From: an uncultured Clostridia bacterium
Lineage (GTDB): Bacteria; Bacillota; Clostridia; Oscillospirales; Ruminococcaceae
Length of the DNA stretch: 12,987 bases
Assembly: GCA_947302065.1 (NCBI GenBank)
Contig: CAMYUO010000014.1
Span: forward strand, 1 to 12,987
Reading direction: 5' to 3'
Shown here: piece after piece, positions 1 to 7,352 of the stretch
Layout: every line of letters begins with the position of its first letter
How positions within the stretch are numbered: the stretch's first letter is position 1
Position numbers and translations under genes: made by a program
The notes under the pieces: model-generated
What the model saw: only the letters and a program-made list of their open reading frames with translations
Databases searched by the model: none
Told to the model about the DNA's origin: nothing

Positions 1-2
1 CC

Positions 3-347
3 GCCGCAAGAGCAGGCATTATCTGCCTCGATAAGCCGGGAAGATTCCTCGGTCTTATGTCAGGGCTTTACCAGAAGGGTTTTGTCGATTTCTACGGCAA
101 AAAGCAGAACGCATTCAGCAGGGATCTTGAAGAGGTCAGCGAAAAGCTGCATACTATGGATTCAAGAAGCCTCAAAGTCGATGATGATCTTTCCGATGTC
201 GAAAGATATATCCTTGCAGCCAACGAGTTTTTGTATTGTGCAACGCTCTATGACTGGCGCAACGATATCGACGGCAAGGAGCAGAAGATCCAGCCTGTCC
301 AGGTCTGCGATGTGCGCACAAGTATGATCGTAGGGAATGGAGGTTGA
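3..347 (+). CDS. C-terminal fragment of an unrecognised protein
   Basis: The reading frame is open from base 3 to the TGA at 345-347 and has no start of its own near the edge. The ATG at 57 has no ribosome binding site, and the frame continues upstream of it, so this is the last 114 or so residues of a gene that begins outside the window. The visible part is mixed helical and acidic, has no membrane segment and no catalytic motif I can name. It contains a Tyr-Ile-Leu-Ala-Ala-Asn-Glu-Phe stretch and a Leu-Tyr-Asp-Trp-Arg stretch near the end. The next gene, a dynamin-like GTPase, starts 5 bases after the stop, so the two are almost certainly co-transcribed and may work together. The function is unknown; a chaperone-like or GTPase partner is possible, but the sequence does not show it. 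Confidence 0.75.
   Translation, partial: AARAGIICLDKPGRFLGLMSGLYQKGFVDFYGKKQNAFSRDLEEVSEKLHTMDSRSLKVDDDLSDVERYILAANEFLYCATLYDWRNDIDGKEQKIQPVQVCDVRTSMIVGNGG
339..343 (+). promoter_or_regulatory. Ribosome binding site that fixes the GTPase start
   Basis: GGAGG lies 9 bases before the ATG at 353. It directly abuts the alternative TTG at 344, leaving no spacing, so ATG 353 is the better start. The site sits inside the last codons of the preceding gene. Confidence 0.75.
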
Positions 348-352
348 AGCTG

Positions 353-2131
353 ATGGATAATGAAAAGATGACCGCTTCTGCCGACAGCTATAACATCTCC
401 ACGGTCAGAAACTGCATAAACGCAGTGCTCGACGATCCGCAGATCGCAAACGTGCTCGGAAGCGAGTTCGTGGGCGAACTTAAAGACTGGGATACGCTCA
501 TCGGCAAGAAAATGGCTGAGCCGTTCACGCTCGTTATCCTCGGTGAGTTCAAGCGAGGCAAAAGCACGATAATCAATGCCATTCTGGGCAAGGAGCTTAC
601 CCCGACAAATGCAACTCCCGAGACCTATACCATAAATGAGATCTCATTCGGCAATTTCAGGACAGTTCAGGCTTTCCTTGAAAACGGCAGAAGGATCCCG
701 CTGACGATCGAAGACATCAAGCGTGAAAAGCTTGAGCAGAGAATGAAGCTGTTCCCGTCAAAGATCGCATATGTTCAGATCAAGGATAATTCACCTATCC
801 TCAACGAGATAAAGATAGTTGACACTCCTGGTCTGTCCGATCTGGAATCACTCGATAAAGAAGTAAGAGATTATATCGTCAATGCAGATGCGATAATGTA
901 TGCAGCATCCTGCCTGATGCCGTTCTCCGAAACGGAGCAGACCTTCCTTGCATCGCACGTTCTGCCGCAAAGGTTCGGTATGCTGTATATCCTTGTAAAT
1001 ATGCTTGATGCGCTCGAGAGCCGTCAGGACGCACAAAGGATACTCAGACGCTTTAAGAGCATCGCAGGACGCATAGTGCCAAACGCTGTTGTCTACGGCA
1101 TAAGCGGCGCAGATGAGTATGCAAGGCGCATGGGCTTGGAAAGACCCGAGAACAAGGGCTTCCGTGACCTGTATGAAACGCAGTTTTTGCAGTTCGAGCT
1201 GTCGCTCAAGCGTGATATAATAATGCAGAAAGACGTTATCCGCTCGCAGAGAGTGCTCACGATGCTCTCGCAGATGCTTGCGGAAACAAATACAAAGCTC
1301 GATCTTATTAGCGAGATGGCAGACCTCGACGAGCAGAAGCTCGCAGAAAAGGTAAGCGCTATCGAATCTAAGGGTCAGGAGCTTGAAGCTGCACTTGAGG
1401 CTAAAAAGCCGCAGCTTCACCTTGGCATCATCGAGATGCAGCAGGAAGCTGAAAAGTGGATGTACGAGTTCTTCTCAAAGCTTCGTGCAAGCATACTCAA
1501 ATGTCGTGAAAAGGACGAAAACGGCGAGGATAAATATCCTGCTGAGGACATCGAAAAGTATTTCTACCCGTACCTTATGGAAAAGGTGGGCGAGGCATAC
1601 AGAACTTGTATCGAGCATCACAGAGACAAGATAGCTGTGCTTGTTGAAAAGATAAGCCACGACCTGTCCGAGTCGCTCGGCATCGAGGAGTATGATGACG
1701 AGTCCAAAGCACCGTCTGTTGAAAGAATAATGATGTCTGTAAACAAAAACGTTACAAGAAGTGTTATGGGCGTAAAGCTGTTCGGCACGAGCGAAACGTT
1801 CCCGCCTGCAGCGATGAAGTCGTTCAGCCTTATCGCCAAGAAGAAAAAGCAGACGGACATCATCGACATCGCACTTGAAAACTACGACGATATCAGAAAC
1901 AATATCGTCAAGGATATCAAGACCGTTTATCAGGATCTTGAAACAAAGGCACTTGCAAGGCTCGAAAGCCTGTATAAGTATCAGATCGGTCTGAACAAAG
2001 AGGCTATCTCACAGACTCAGGAAATGATCGGTCAGCTCGGCGGCGGCGAGATAAAGGCTGCTATCGAGAAGGCAAAGGCTATGCTCAGAGAGCCTGAATC
2101 AATACTGGAGCAGTACGGACTGCAAGCATAA
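353..2131 (+). CDS. Bacterial dynamin-like GTPase
   Basis: This 592-residue protein belongs to the dynamin/GBP-like large GTPases, which bind and remodel membranes. The P-loop GEFKRGKS lies at about residues 64-71, followed by a Thr-rich switch I (TPTNATPET, about 83-91) and the G3 motif DTPGL (about 157-161). In the G4 position the protein reads NMLD (about 216-219) where the family usually has [NT]KxD. The remaining 350 or so residues are charged and helical, as expected for the stalk and assembly region, with one basic patch (AKKKKQ) that could contact lipid. There is no clear transmembrane hairpin, so membrane binding would be peripheral. The start is chosen from the GGAGG at 339-343. The gene follows the upstream fragment by 5 bases and is closed by a terminator. 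The family call is firm; the cellular role is not known. Confidence 0.88.
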   Translation: MDNEKMTASADSYNISTVRNCINAVLDDPQIANVLGSEFVGELKDWDTLIGKKMAEPFTLVILGEFKRGKSTIINAILGKELTPTNATPETYTINEISFGNFRTVQAFLENGRRIPLTIEDIKREKLEQRMKLFPSKIAYVQIKDNSPILNEIKIVDTPGLSDLESLDKEVRDYIVNADAIMYAASCLMPFSETEQTFLASHVLPQRFGMLYILVNMLDALESRQDAQRILRRFKSIAGRIVPNAVVYGISGADEYARRMGLERPENKGFRDLYETQFLQFELSLKRDIIMQKDVIRSQRVLTMLSQMLAETNTKLDLISEMADLDEQKLAEKVSAIESKGQELEAALEAKKPQLHLGIIEMQQEAEKWMYEFFSKLRASILKCREKDENGEDKYPAEDIEKYFYPYLMEKVGEAYRTCIEHHRDKIAVLVEKISHDLSESLGIEEYDDESKAPSVERIMMSVNKNVTRSVMGVKLFGTSETFPPAAMKSFSLIAKKKKQTDIIDIALENYDDIRNNIVKDIKTVYQDLETKALARLESLYKYQIGLNKEAISQTQEMIGQLGGGEIKAAIEKAKAMLREPESILEQYGLQA

Positions 2132-2138
2132 AAAATCA

Positions 2139-2167
2139 AGAGGTTGCCAAGCGGCAGCCTCTTTTTT
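2139..2167 (+). terminator. Rho-independent terminator, probably bidirectional
   Basis: A 10-bp stem (AGAGGTTGCC with GGCAGCCTCT, one G-T wobble) encloses a 4-base loop and is followed by six T. It lies 8 bases after the GTPase stop and 4 bases from the stop of the convergent prephenate dehydrogenase gene. In the other direction the hairpin is followed by TGATTTTTA, so it can plausibly end that operon too. Confidence 0.88.
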
Positions 2168-2170
2168 GTG

Positions 2171-3031
2171 TCAGTTTTCTTTTGTAAGCTCTGCAAGATG
2201 CTTGTTTGAAAGCTCTTTGAGCTCACGACCCTTTTTCAGCAGCTCGTGCAGCGACTCTTTGTCGCCGCTTCCGATTGCATCACGGTACTCCTGCAGATGC
2301 TCTATTATGTGGTCTATCTCACTCACGAGCGCATCCTTGTTCATCATAAACAGGGGAGTCCACATATCCTCGTTGAGCTTTGCAACTCTCGTCAGGTCCT
2401 TGAACGAGCCTGCCGAAAAACCTGCCTGCCTCATAAGGCTCGGGCTTTTTACATAGCTGCTCGAAACGATGTGCGCAAGCTGAGATGTGTAAGCGATTAT
2501 CTCATCGTGCTCTTTTGTGTCCGAAACGACCACCTTAGCAAATCCGCAGTCATAAGCGAACTTTGTGACCGTGTCAAGCACCTGCTGTTTTGTGCTGTCC
2601 GTCTTTGTGATAATAAAGCTTGCCTTTTCAAAAAGGTTGTCCACCGAGTATGAAAATCCCGAGAACTCACGCCCTGCCATAGGGTGACAGCCGAGGAACT
2701 CAACACCCGCATCAGCAAGCGGTTTTTCAACCGCATCAACTATCGCACCCTTGACGCCGCAGGTGTCGATTACGATGCCGCCCTTTTTGAAATTGTCCTT
2801 GTTTGCAAGCATAAAATCTATCGTCTGCACAGGGTGCAGGCTGATTATCACAATGTCGCAGATGTCCAGCTTGTCAGCGGTTATCTCGCTGTCGATAGCC
2901 TCCTGCTCAAGAGCGCTGCGCACAGCCTGCTTGTCGATGTCAAGACCGTAGCACATATACTGCGTGTTTTTCTTTATTGCCTTTGCAAGCGAGCCGCCGA
3001 TAAGACCCAGCCCGACTATCGCAATTTTCAT
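2171..3031 (-). CDS. tyrA: Prephenate dehydrogenase
   Basis: The enzyme converts prephenate to 4-hydroxyphenylpyruvate in tyrosine biosynthesis, in the cytoplasm. The N-terminus carries the Rossmann dinucleotide motif GLGLIGGS (residues 7-14), and the Asp at 31 at the end of the second strand suggests NAD rather than NADP. The substrate region has the conserved HPMAGRE (116-122) and TSQLAHIV (182-189), and the helical C-terminal half contains SAGSFKDLTRVA, as expected for the family. At 286 residues it is a monofunctional TyrA with neither a chorismate mutase nor an ACT domain, so tyrosine feedback through an ACT domain is absent. Its ATG overlaps the stop of the upstream peptidase gene as ATGA, and GGAGG lies inside that gene, indicating translational coupling. 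It is the last gene of the seven-gene unit, and no other aromatic-pathway gene is in view. Confidence 0.93.
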   Translation of the reverse strand: MKIAIVGLGLIGGSLAKAIKKNTQYMCYGLDIDKQAVRSALEQEAIDSEITADKLDICDIVIISLHPVQTIDFMLANKDNFKKGGIVIDTCGVKGAIVDAVEKPLADAGVEFLGCHPMAGREFSGFSYSVDNLFEKASFIITKTDSTKQQVLDTVTKFAYDCGFAKVVVSDTKEHDEIIAYTSQLAHIVSSSYVKSPSLMRQAGFSAGSFKDLTRVAKLNEDMWTPLFMMNKDALVSEIDHIIEHLQEYRDAIGSGDKESLHELLKKGRELKELSNKHLAELTKEN

Positions 3032-4425
3032 TTCGTTTCCTCCAATTTGTCCGCTTTCGTTAATTCAACTATCGCATTTGCATACATGTTCAGATTTGTC
3101 CTGAAAGTTTCAAGGCTGATATGCTCATCAGCACCGTGCATGTTGTTGTTTTCCCACGGGAACTCCGCACCGAAAGCAACAGCGCCCGGTGTGTTGTGAA
3201 CATAAGTCACACCGCCCTCTGAAATGCACTCGCCCTTTGTTCCGCTGACGTCCTCATAAACACCGAGCAGGGTCTGCACAAGGGGAGTGTTCTCGTCAAC
3301 ATAGTGCGGTTCCATGCTCTCAACGCTTGTGACCTCAAAGCCGCCGTTTTCAAGCGCACTTGTGAGGATATCTGTTATCTCTTTGCTTGTCCTGTCGATA
3401 GGGAAGCGGATATCAACGCCTGCGGTCAGCTTGCCGTCGTCGATGTTGAGCTGTGTCAGCACGCAGGTCATCTCGCCCGACACCTTGTCAGCAAATCCGA
3501 GACCCAGCTGCTTTCCGCTGAAATCGCCGTGAACGAATATCTTTGCGATCCTGTCAAAGCCCTCAATTCCGAGCTTGCCAAACGCCTTTGCCAGCGCAGT
3601 TGCCGTGTTCAGTCCGTTTTCGGGACGTGACCCGTGCGCCGATTTTCCTATCAGCACGCCTGCGAGCATATTGCCCTGCGGCTCGGTGTTGAGCTTGAAT
3701 CCCTCAAACTCTGCACACGCCTCGCCAAGCTCGTCAGCCGTTACATTTGCGATAACGAACTCAGCCTTGCCGGGAACGGCATTTATCACCGTGCCTGCTT
3801 TTAAGTAAGGCACATTTTTTTCGCCCTTTGTTATGTCGCCTTTGAACGTCAGGTGCACAAGACCCTTTTCACAGTTGAGCACAGGGAAGCTTCCGTCGGG
3901 CGTGAACACCATTTTGGGGAACGGGAACTTTTTCTGATAGTATGCGATGTCGTCACAGCCGCCCTCTTCAAAACCGCCGAACACCACTCTGAAATTGCGC
4001 TCTATCGGTATCCCGAGGTCTTTTATCGCCTTTACTGCGTAAAGCACCGCAACGCTCGGACCCTTGTCATCTATCGTTCCTCTGCCGTAAAGCACATCGT
4101 CTTTTATCGTCAGCTCAAAAGGCGGATAACTCCAGCCTTCGCCCGCAGGCACCGTGTCAAGATGCGACAGCACCGCAAGCACTGGCTCACCGTCTGAATA
4201 GTCGCCGTGTACGGCGTATCCGTCAACGTTGATCGTTTTCATTCCGAGCTTTTTGAGGAAATCCTCGCCCCATTTGAGAGCCTTTGCCGAGCCTTCTCCG
4301 AATGGCTTTACCTCGCTTTCAAGCGTTGCAACGCTGTCGATAGCGATTATCTCCGAAAGGCTCGCAAGTATCTCGTCCATGTGCTTTTCAAAGTATTCTT
4401 CAAAAGACTGTTTGTATTCAAGCAT
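3028..4425 (-). CDS. M20-family dipeptidase (PepV-like)
   Basis: This 465-residue protein is a zinc-dependent amino-acid or dipeptide hydrolase of peptidase family M20, most like PepV/Sapep dipeptidases. The metal ligands appear in order: SHLDT with His 88 and the Asp at 90, GTIDDKGP with the bridging Asp at about 119, the catalytic Glu pair FEEGG (153-154), Asp in TPDGSFP (177), and His 430 near the C-terminus (NMHGADEH). The lid domain lies between about residues 185 and 370 and includes GKSAHGSRPENG with His 264, matching the two-part architecture and usual length of PepV. It starts inside the end of the phosphoesterase gene (8-base overlap) and ends overlapping tyrA by 4 bases. A cytoplasmic role in recycling dipeptides is likely; the exact substrate cannot be read from the sequence. 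Confidence 0.9.
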   Translation of the reverse strand: MLEYKQSFEEYFEKHMDEILASLSEIIAIDSVATLESEVKPFGEGSAKALKWGEDFLKKLGMKTINVDGYAVHGDYSDGEPVLAVLSHLDTVPAGEGWSYPPFELTIKDDVLYGRGTIDDKGPSVAVLYAVKAIKDLGIPIERNFRVVFGGFEEGGCDDIAYYQKKFPFPKMVFTPDGSFPVLNCEKGLVHLTFKGDITKGEKNVPYLKAGTVINAVPGKAEFVIANVTADELGEACAEFEGFKLNTEPQGNMLAGVLIGKSAHGSRPENGLNTATALAKAFGKLGIEGFDRIAKIFVHGDFSGKQLGLGFADKVSGEMTCVLTQLNIDDGKLTAGVDIRFPIDRTSKEITDILTSALENGGFEVTSVESMEPHYVDENTPLVQTLLGVYEDVSGTKGECISEGGVTYVHNTPGAVAFGAEFPWENNNMHGADEHISLETFRTNLNMYANAIVELTKADKLEETK

Positions 4426-5287
4426 CGTATATCCCTCTTTTCAGTGTGCATACAAGTATCTCGGACGGGTTGTTTATGCGCAGTTTGCCAAGTCCGGCGG
4501 TCAGCACGAGTTTCCTCTGCTCACCGAACGCCTTGCTGTTGTAGATGCCCTTTGTGTATTTCGGGAAGAACTTTCTCTCGGGGGAGAACAGTCCGCCGAT
4601 AAGCGGCAGTCTCACTACGCCGCCGTGACAGTGTCCCGAGAACGTCACATCAGCACCCCAGCGTGCATATTTTTCAAAGAAAAACGGGTCGTGCGCCAGC
4701 AGGAAAGTGCACCTTGAACTGTCAGGTCTGCCGAGTTTTTTCGTAAGATACTTCACGCTCGGCTCGGGCAGATTACGGTATCTCCAGTCGCTGTTGACAT
4801 AGTAGTGCAGCGGCAGCCGCAGACCGTAAAGGTCGATGCTCTCATCGCCCTGCGTCAGCGTAGCCTTTTCGTTGCGCAGAACCGTCACATCAAGCTCTTT
4901 GAGCTTGCAGCACAGCGCCTCAAGACATTCCGGCTGATAAAGCTCGTGATTGCCGACAATGTAATATGTCGGTGCGATAGCTCTCAGCCTCGACATGAAC
5001 GCAGCCTTCGGCTTCATATCCGTTTCGTCACGGCTGAACAGGTCGCCGAGGAAAAAGATATAATCTGGCTGTGCGCACCTGCAAAAGCCCATTATGTTGT
5101 TGAAATTATCGCCGTAGCGTTTTTTGTGCAGGTCAGAAAGAACAAGTATCTTCTTGCCGTCGAAGCTCTTGGGCAGATTCTCCACCACAAGCTCTCTGTT
5201 TGTGACCTTTATCTCTCTGTTTGCAATAAGAAAATAGCCTGCTCCGACTATTGTCAGCAGCAGGCAGCCGGTTGTTTTTAAAGACAC
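4418..5287 (-). CDS. Membrane-anchored calcineurin-like metallophosphoesterase (YkuE type)
   Basis: This 289-residue protein carries all the two-metal phosphoesterase motifs: SDLH (Asp 52, His 54), GDLFSR (Asp 82), GNHE (Asn 113, His 114), LAHDP (His 199) and SGHCHGG (His 219, His 221). An N-terminal hydrophobic segment (about residues 7-22) probably anchors it in the membrane, as in the YkuE/YaeI group, whose members act on phosphodiester or lipid-linked phosphate substrates. I place the start at GTG 5287, which is served by the extended Shine-Dalgarno AGGTGAT. A TTG at 5302 in the same frame lies inside the preceding gene and has no visible binding site. The gene follows the patatin gene by 4 bases. 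The neighbouring lipase makes a lipid-related substrate attractive, but that is inference. Confidence 0.9.
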   Translation of the reverse strand: MSLKTTGCLLLTIVGAGYFLIANREIKVTNRELVVENLPKSFDGKKILVLSDLHKKRYGDNFNNIMGFCRCAQPDYIFFLGDLFSRDETDMKPKAAFMSRLRAIAPTYYIVGNHELYQPECLEALCCKLKELDVTVLRNEKATLTQGDESIDLYGLRLPLHYYVNSDWRYRNLPEPSVKYLTKKLGRPDSSRCTFLLAHDPFFFEKYARWGADVTFSGHCHGGVVRLPLIGGLFSPERKFFPKYTKGIYNSKAFGEQRKLVLTAGLGKLRINNPSEILVCTLKRGIYDA

Positions 5288-5290
5288 GAT

Positions 5291-5297
5291 ATCACCT
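5291..5297 (-). promoter_or_regulatory. Extended Shine-Dalgarno for the phosphoesterase GTG start
   Basis: Read on the minus strand, the sequence AGGTGAT matches the 3' part of the full anti-Shine-Dalgarno complement (AAGGAGGTGATC). It lies 3 bases before GTG 5287, giving normal spacing from the AGG core. It includes the stop codon of the patatin gene, so termination and re-initiation are close together. Confidence 0.6.
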
Positions 5298-6140
5298 GTC
5301 AAGATAGTTTTTCAGATCGTTCATTGCCCATTTTGCGTGCTTGTATCCGTGCTCGTAAAGCCTTTTCAGCTTGTTCGGATCGTTCTCTGTCCTGCCGACG
5401 CCGAATGTCGAGTGCGGAGTGAAAACGAAAAGCTTTCCCTGCTTTTTGAGCTGCATTACCTCGTCAAGACACTTGTTGTAGCGCTCTGCTCTTGTTGCGA
5501 TCGCCCTGCAAAGCGCAGGATATTTGCGGTAAAACTTCATTGCGAGCTTGCTTGCCGTGTCGGTCGTCTTGACGTAGCCAAGCGGTCTTGTCAGCACAAC
5601 GATGTTCTTGTCGCAGCCCGCAGCTACCGCCTGTTTGTAGGGGATAGAATCTGCAAGTCCGCCGTCCATATACTTTTTGCCGCCAATCTCTATCATCGGG
5701 AACAGCATCGGCAAAGCGCAGGTCGCTTTCAGAAGTGTCCATTGCTTGTCCCTGCCCGTCTCCTCGATGTATTCCGCTTCGCCTGTCTGTACGTTCGTGA
5801 CCACCGCATAGAACTTTGCAGGATTGCTGTTATACGCATCGTAGTCAAACGGAAGAATGCTGTTCGGAACGGTATCGTAGGCATATTTCAGACCATAGTA
5901 GCATCTGTTTTTCGGGTCGATAAGATTTCTTGCACCCATGTATTGCTTGCGGTTCATGATCTCTGTCGCAAGCTTGTAGTTCCTGCCGATCTGCTTTGAA
6001 AAATAACTTACTCCAAAAGCAGCGCCTGCGGAAACGCCATAGCCGATATCAGCCATGATGCCCTCTTCGAGCAGAGCGTCCATAACTCCGCAGCTGTAAA
6101 CCGTCCTGCTTGCGCCGCCCTCAAAAGTTATACATAACAT
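5292..6140 (-). CDS. Patatin-like phospholipase (YjjU/RssA-like)
   Basis: This 282-residue serine hydrolase of the patatin fold is expected to cleave acyl chains from phospholipids or related esters. The oxyanion-hole motif is GGASR (residues 8-12), the nucleophile elbow is GVSAG with Ser 37, and the second member of the Ser-Asp dyad is Asp 159 in MDGG (158-161). The region between is helical, and the basic C-terminal third (about 190-282) matches the extension seen in YjjU-type proteins rather than in plant patatins. There is no signal peptide or membrane span, so it probably acts from the cytoplasm on the inner leaflet. AAGGA precedes the ATG by 9 bases. It lies 30 bases after the Ser-rich membrane protein gene and 4 bases before the phosphoesterase start, within the same unit. 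Confidence 0.9.
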   Translation of the reverse strand: MLCITFEGGASRTVYSCGVMDALLEEGIMADIGYGVSAGAAFGVSYFSKQIGRNYKLATEIMNRKQYMGARNLIDPKNRCYYGLKYAYDTVPNSILPFDYDAYNSNPAKFYAVVTNVQTGEAEYIEETGRDKQWTLLKATCALPMLFPMIEIGGKKYMDGGLADSIPYKQAVAAGCDKNIVVLTRPLGYVKTTDTASKLAMKFYRKYPALCRAIATRAERYNKCLDEVMQLKKQGKLFVFTPHSTFGVGRTENDPNKLKRLYEHGYKHAKWAMNDLKNYLDR

Positions 6141-6170
6141 AAGTATATGTCCTTTCGGAGAAAATATGCG

Positions 6171-6731
6171 TTAGTCCTTGCTTGATTCAGACTCTGAAGA
6201 TGATGCCTCGCTCGATGAGCTGCTTGATGATGAGTCTGCCGAGCTTGAGCTTGTGTTTCCGCTGCTTGGCTCAACACGCTCGAGCTGCCTGCCCGAATCG
6301 GTCAGCATATTCACAAGGTTGTCCATTGCATTCTTTGTAGCGTTGTCATCAGTTATTCTGATAGTAACGTTTTCCTTCATATTTGAAACGATAGTCTTTA
6401 TCTCTTCGAGAGTCTTTACCTGACCCTGATAGATGTATGTGCTGCCGCTTACCTTAACGTCGTCATATACTGTCGGTGCAGCTGTCGTGGTCGTTTCAAC
6501 TGCCGAAGATGAAGCGCTTGAAGACGAAGCCTTGCTTGAACCGCCGTCGCCGTCATCATCGCCCATGCCCGGGAAAAGTCCCAGCAGACCCATCAGCAGT
6601 CCGACAGAGCCGAGCAGCAGCAAAAGCAGCAGCAAAAGCAGCAGACGTCTTTTCTTTTTCTTCTTGAGCTTTTTGGTCTGTCTTTCAAGCTCGTCTCTAT
6701 ACTTTTTTTCCACATCTTTTTCAATACTCAT
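6171..6731 (-). CDS. Poly-leucine single-span membrane protein with a possible TolR-like outer domain
   Basis: I do not recognise this 186-residue protein by name. It has a charged N-terminal helix ending in a Lys/Arg run (about 19-29), then eleven leucines in a row and a Gly/Leu stretch forming one membrane span (about 30-54). An acidic Gly/Ser linker and a Ser/Thr-rich region follow (57-87). A compact domain occupies about 88-154, and a Ser/Glu/Asp tail runs to the end. The positive N-terminus predicts the C-terminal part outside the cell. The compact domain reads like the small beta-alpha domain of ExbD/TolR (strand, tyrosine/glycine turn, TLEEI helix, VTIRITDDN, then an NLVNMLTDSG helix), but the membrane span lacks the channel aspartate. 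The gene follows the ExbD-like gene by 18 bases, with GGAGG 8 bases before ATG. An accessory subunit of that motor is my inference. Confidence 0.75.
   Translation of the reverse strand: MSIEKDVEKKYRDELERQTKKLKKKKKRRLLLLLLLLLLLGSVGLLMGLLGLFPGMGDDDGDGGSSKASSSSASSSAVETTTTAAPTVYDDVKVSGSTYIYQGQVKTLEEIKTIVSNMKENVTIRITDDNATKNAMDNLVNMLTDSGRQLERVEPSSGNTSSSSADSSSSSSSSEASSSESESSKD
6613..6644. repeat. 12-bp tandem repeat encoding the poly-leucine span
   Basis: The unit AGCAGCAGCAAA (plus strand) occurs about 2.7 times in succession. On the coding strand this gives leucine codons CTG/CTT/TTG/CTT-like, so each unit adds four leucines to the membrane segment without shifting the frame. Confidence 0.7.
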
Positions 6732-6749
6732 TTTAAGATCCTCCCGATA

Positions 6750-7349
6750 TTATTTCGTTGTATTTATATGTGTAAAGTAAATATTCTTATAATTGCCCTT
6801 TATCTTGCTAAGCACGTCCTGAACGTTGTTTACATCACGGTAGAGCACCGTGTTTCCGTCGTACATGAACGCCGCAAGGGTTATCGAGTCCTTGTCAAGA
6901 CCGTATGAGTTCAGCGCCGACGACAGATTGTCCTTTAGCTTGTCATCGACCGTGACGCTCTGCGATGAGCCGCCGTTTTGTGAAACATAGATAACGTCGT
7001 GACCGCCCTCATATTTCATTTCCAGCGTGACCATCTTGCCTTCGTTGAAACCGTCGAGAGCATTCTGCATGTTCTCTGCATTCTGTTTCATCTCACGGTT
7101 CTGTTCATTGATCTTGTCTATCTCTTTCTGGTTTTCCTGCTTTGCCTCGTCTATCTGCTTTTGTGCGTCTGCCTGTGCCGACTGCACCTTGCTGTTTGCA
7201 GCGTCGATCTTTTCCTGCGCTTTCTTTTCTGCATCAGCCGCAGAGTTCGATACATTGAGCATCACCCAGAAAAGCATTATCATTATTATGTCCAGAAGGC
7301 TCGTAAGCTCGATGATTATTCCCTTGTTTTTGCGAAATCCACCGTTCAT
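6750..7349 (-). CDS. ExbD/TolR/MotB-like proton-channel subunit with extracytoplasmic coiled coil
   Basis: This 199-residue protein begins with a short basic tail and a single membrane span (about 11-32), IELTSLLDIIMIMLFWVML. Its Asp 20 occupies the place of the conserved proton-carrying aspartate of ExbD, TolR and MotB. Residues about 36-98 are a highly charged coiled coil rich in Ala, Gln, Lys and Glu. A globular C-terminal domain (about 105-195) has the alternating strands and helices of an ExbD outer domain, including ITLAAFMYDG followed by a VQDVLSKI helix. Typical ExbD has only a short linker where the coil is. Its ATG is 3 bases after the stop of the channel gene, with GGGAG lying across that junction, so the two are tightly coupled. 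I am confident of the fold at the membrane end; the energised process is unknown. Confidence 0.85.
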   Translation of the reverse strand: MNGGFRKNKGIIIELTSLLDIIMIMLFWVMLNVSNSAADAEKKAQEKIDAANSKVQSAQADAQKQIDEAKQENQKEIDKINEQNREMKQNAENMQNALDGFNEGKMVTLEMKYEGGHDVIYVSQNGGSSQSVTVDDKLKDNLSSALNSYGLDKDSITLAAFMYDGNTVLYRDVNNVQDVLSKIKGNYKNIYFTHINTTK

Positions 7350-7352
7350 AGC

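Noticed and set aside
344..352. TTG 344 as start of the dynamin-like GTPase, giving a 4-base overlap with the previous stop
   Set aside because: GGAGG directly abuts this TTG with no spacing, whereas ATG 353 lies 9 bases after it.
848..1420. A 190-codon open frame on the minus strand
   Set aside because: Antisense to the dynamin-like gene, Cys/His/Leu-rich with no recognisable domain.
5337..5999. A 220-codon open frame on the plus strand
   Set aside because: Antisense to the patatin-like gene, whose catalytic motifs are complete; no supporting start signals.
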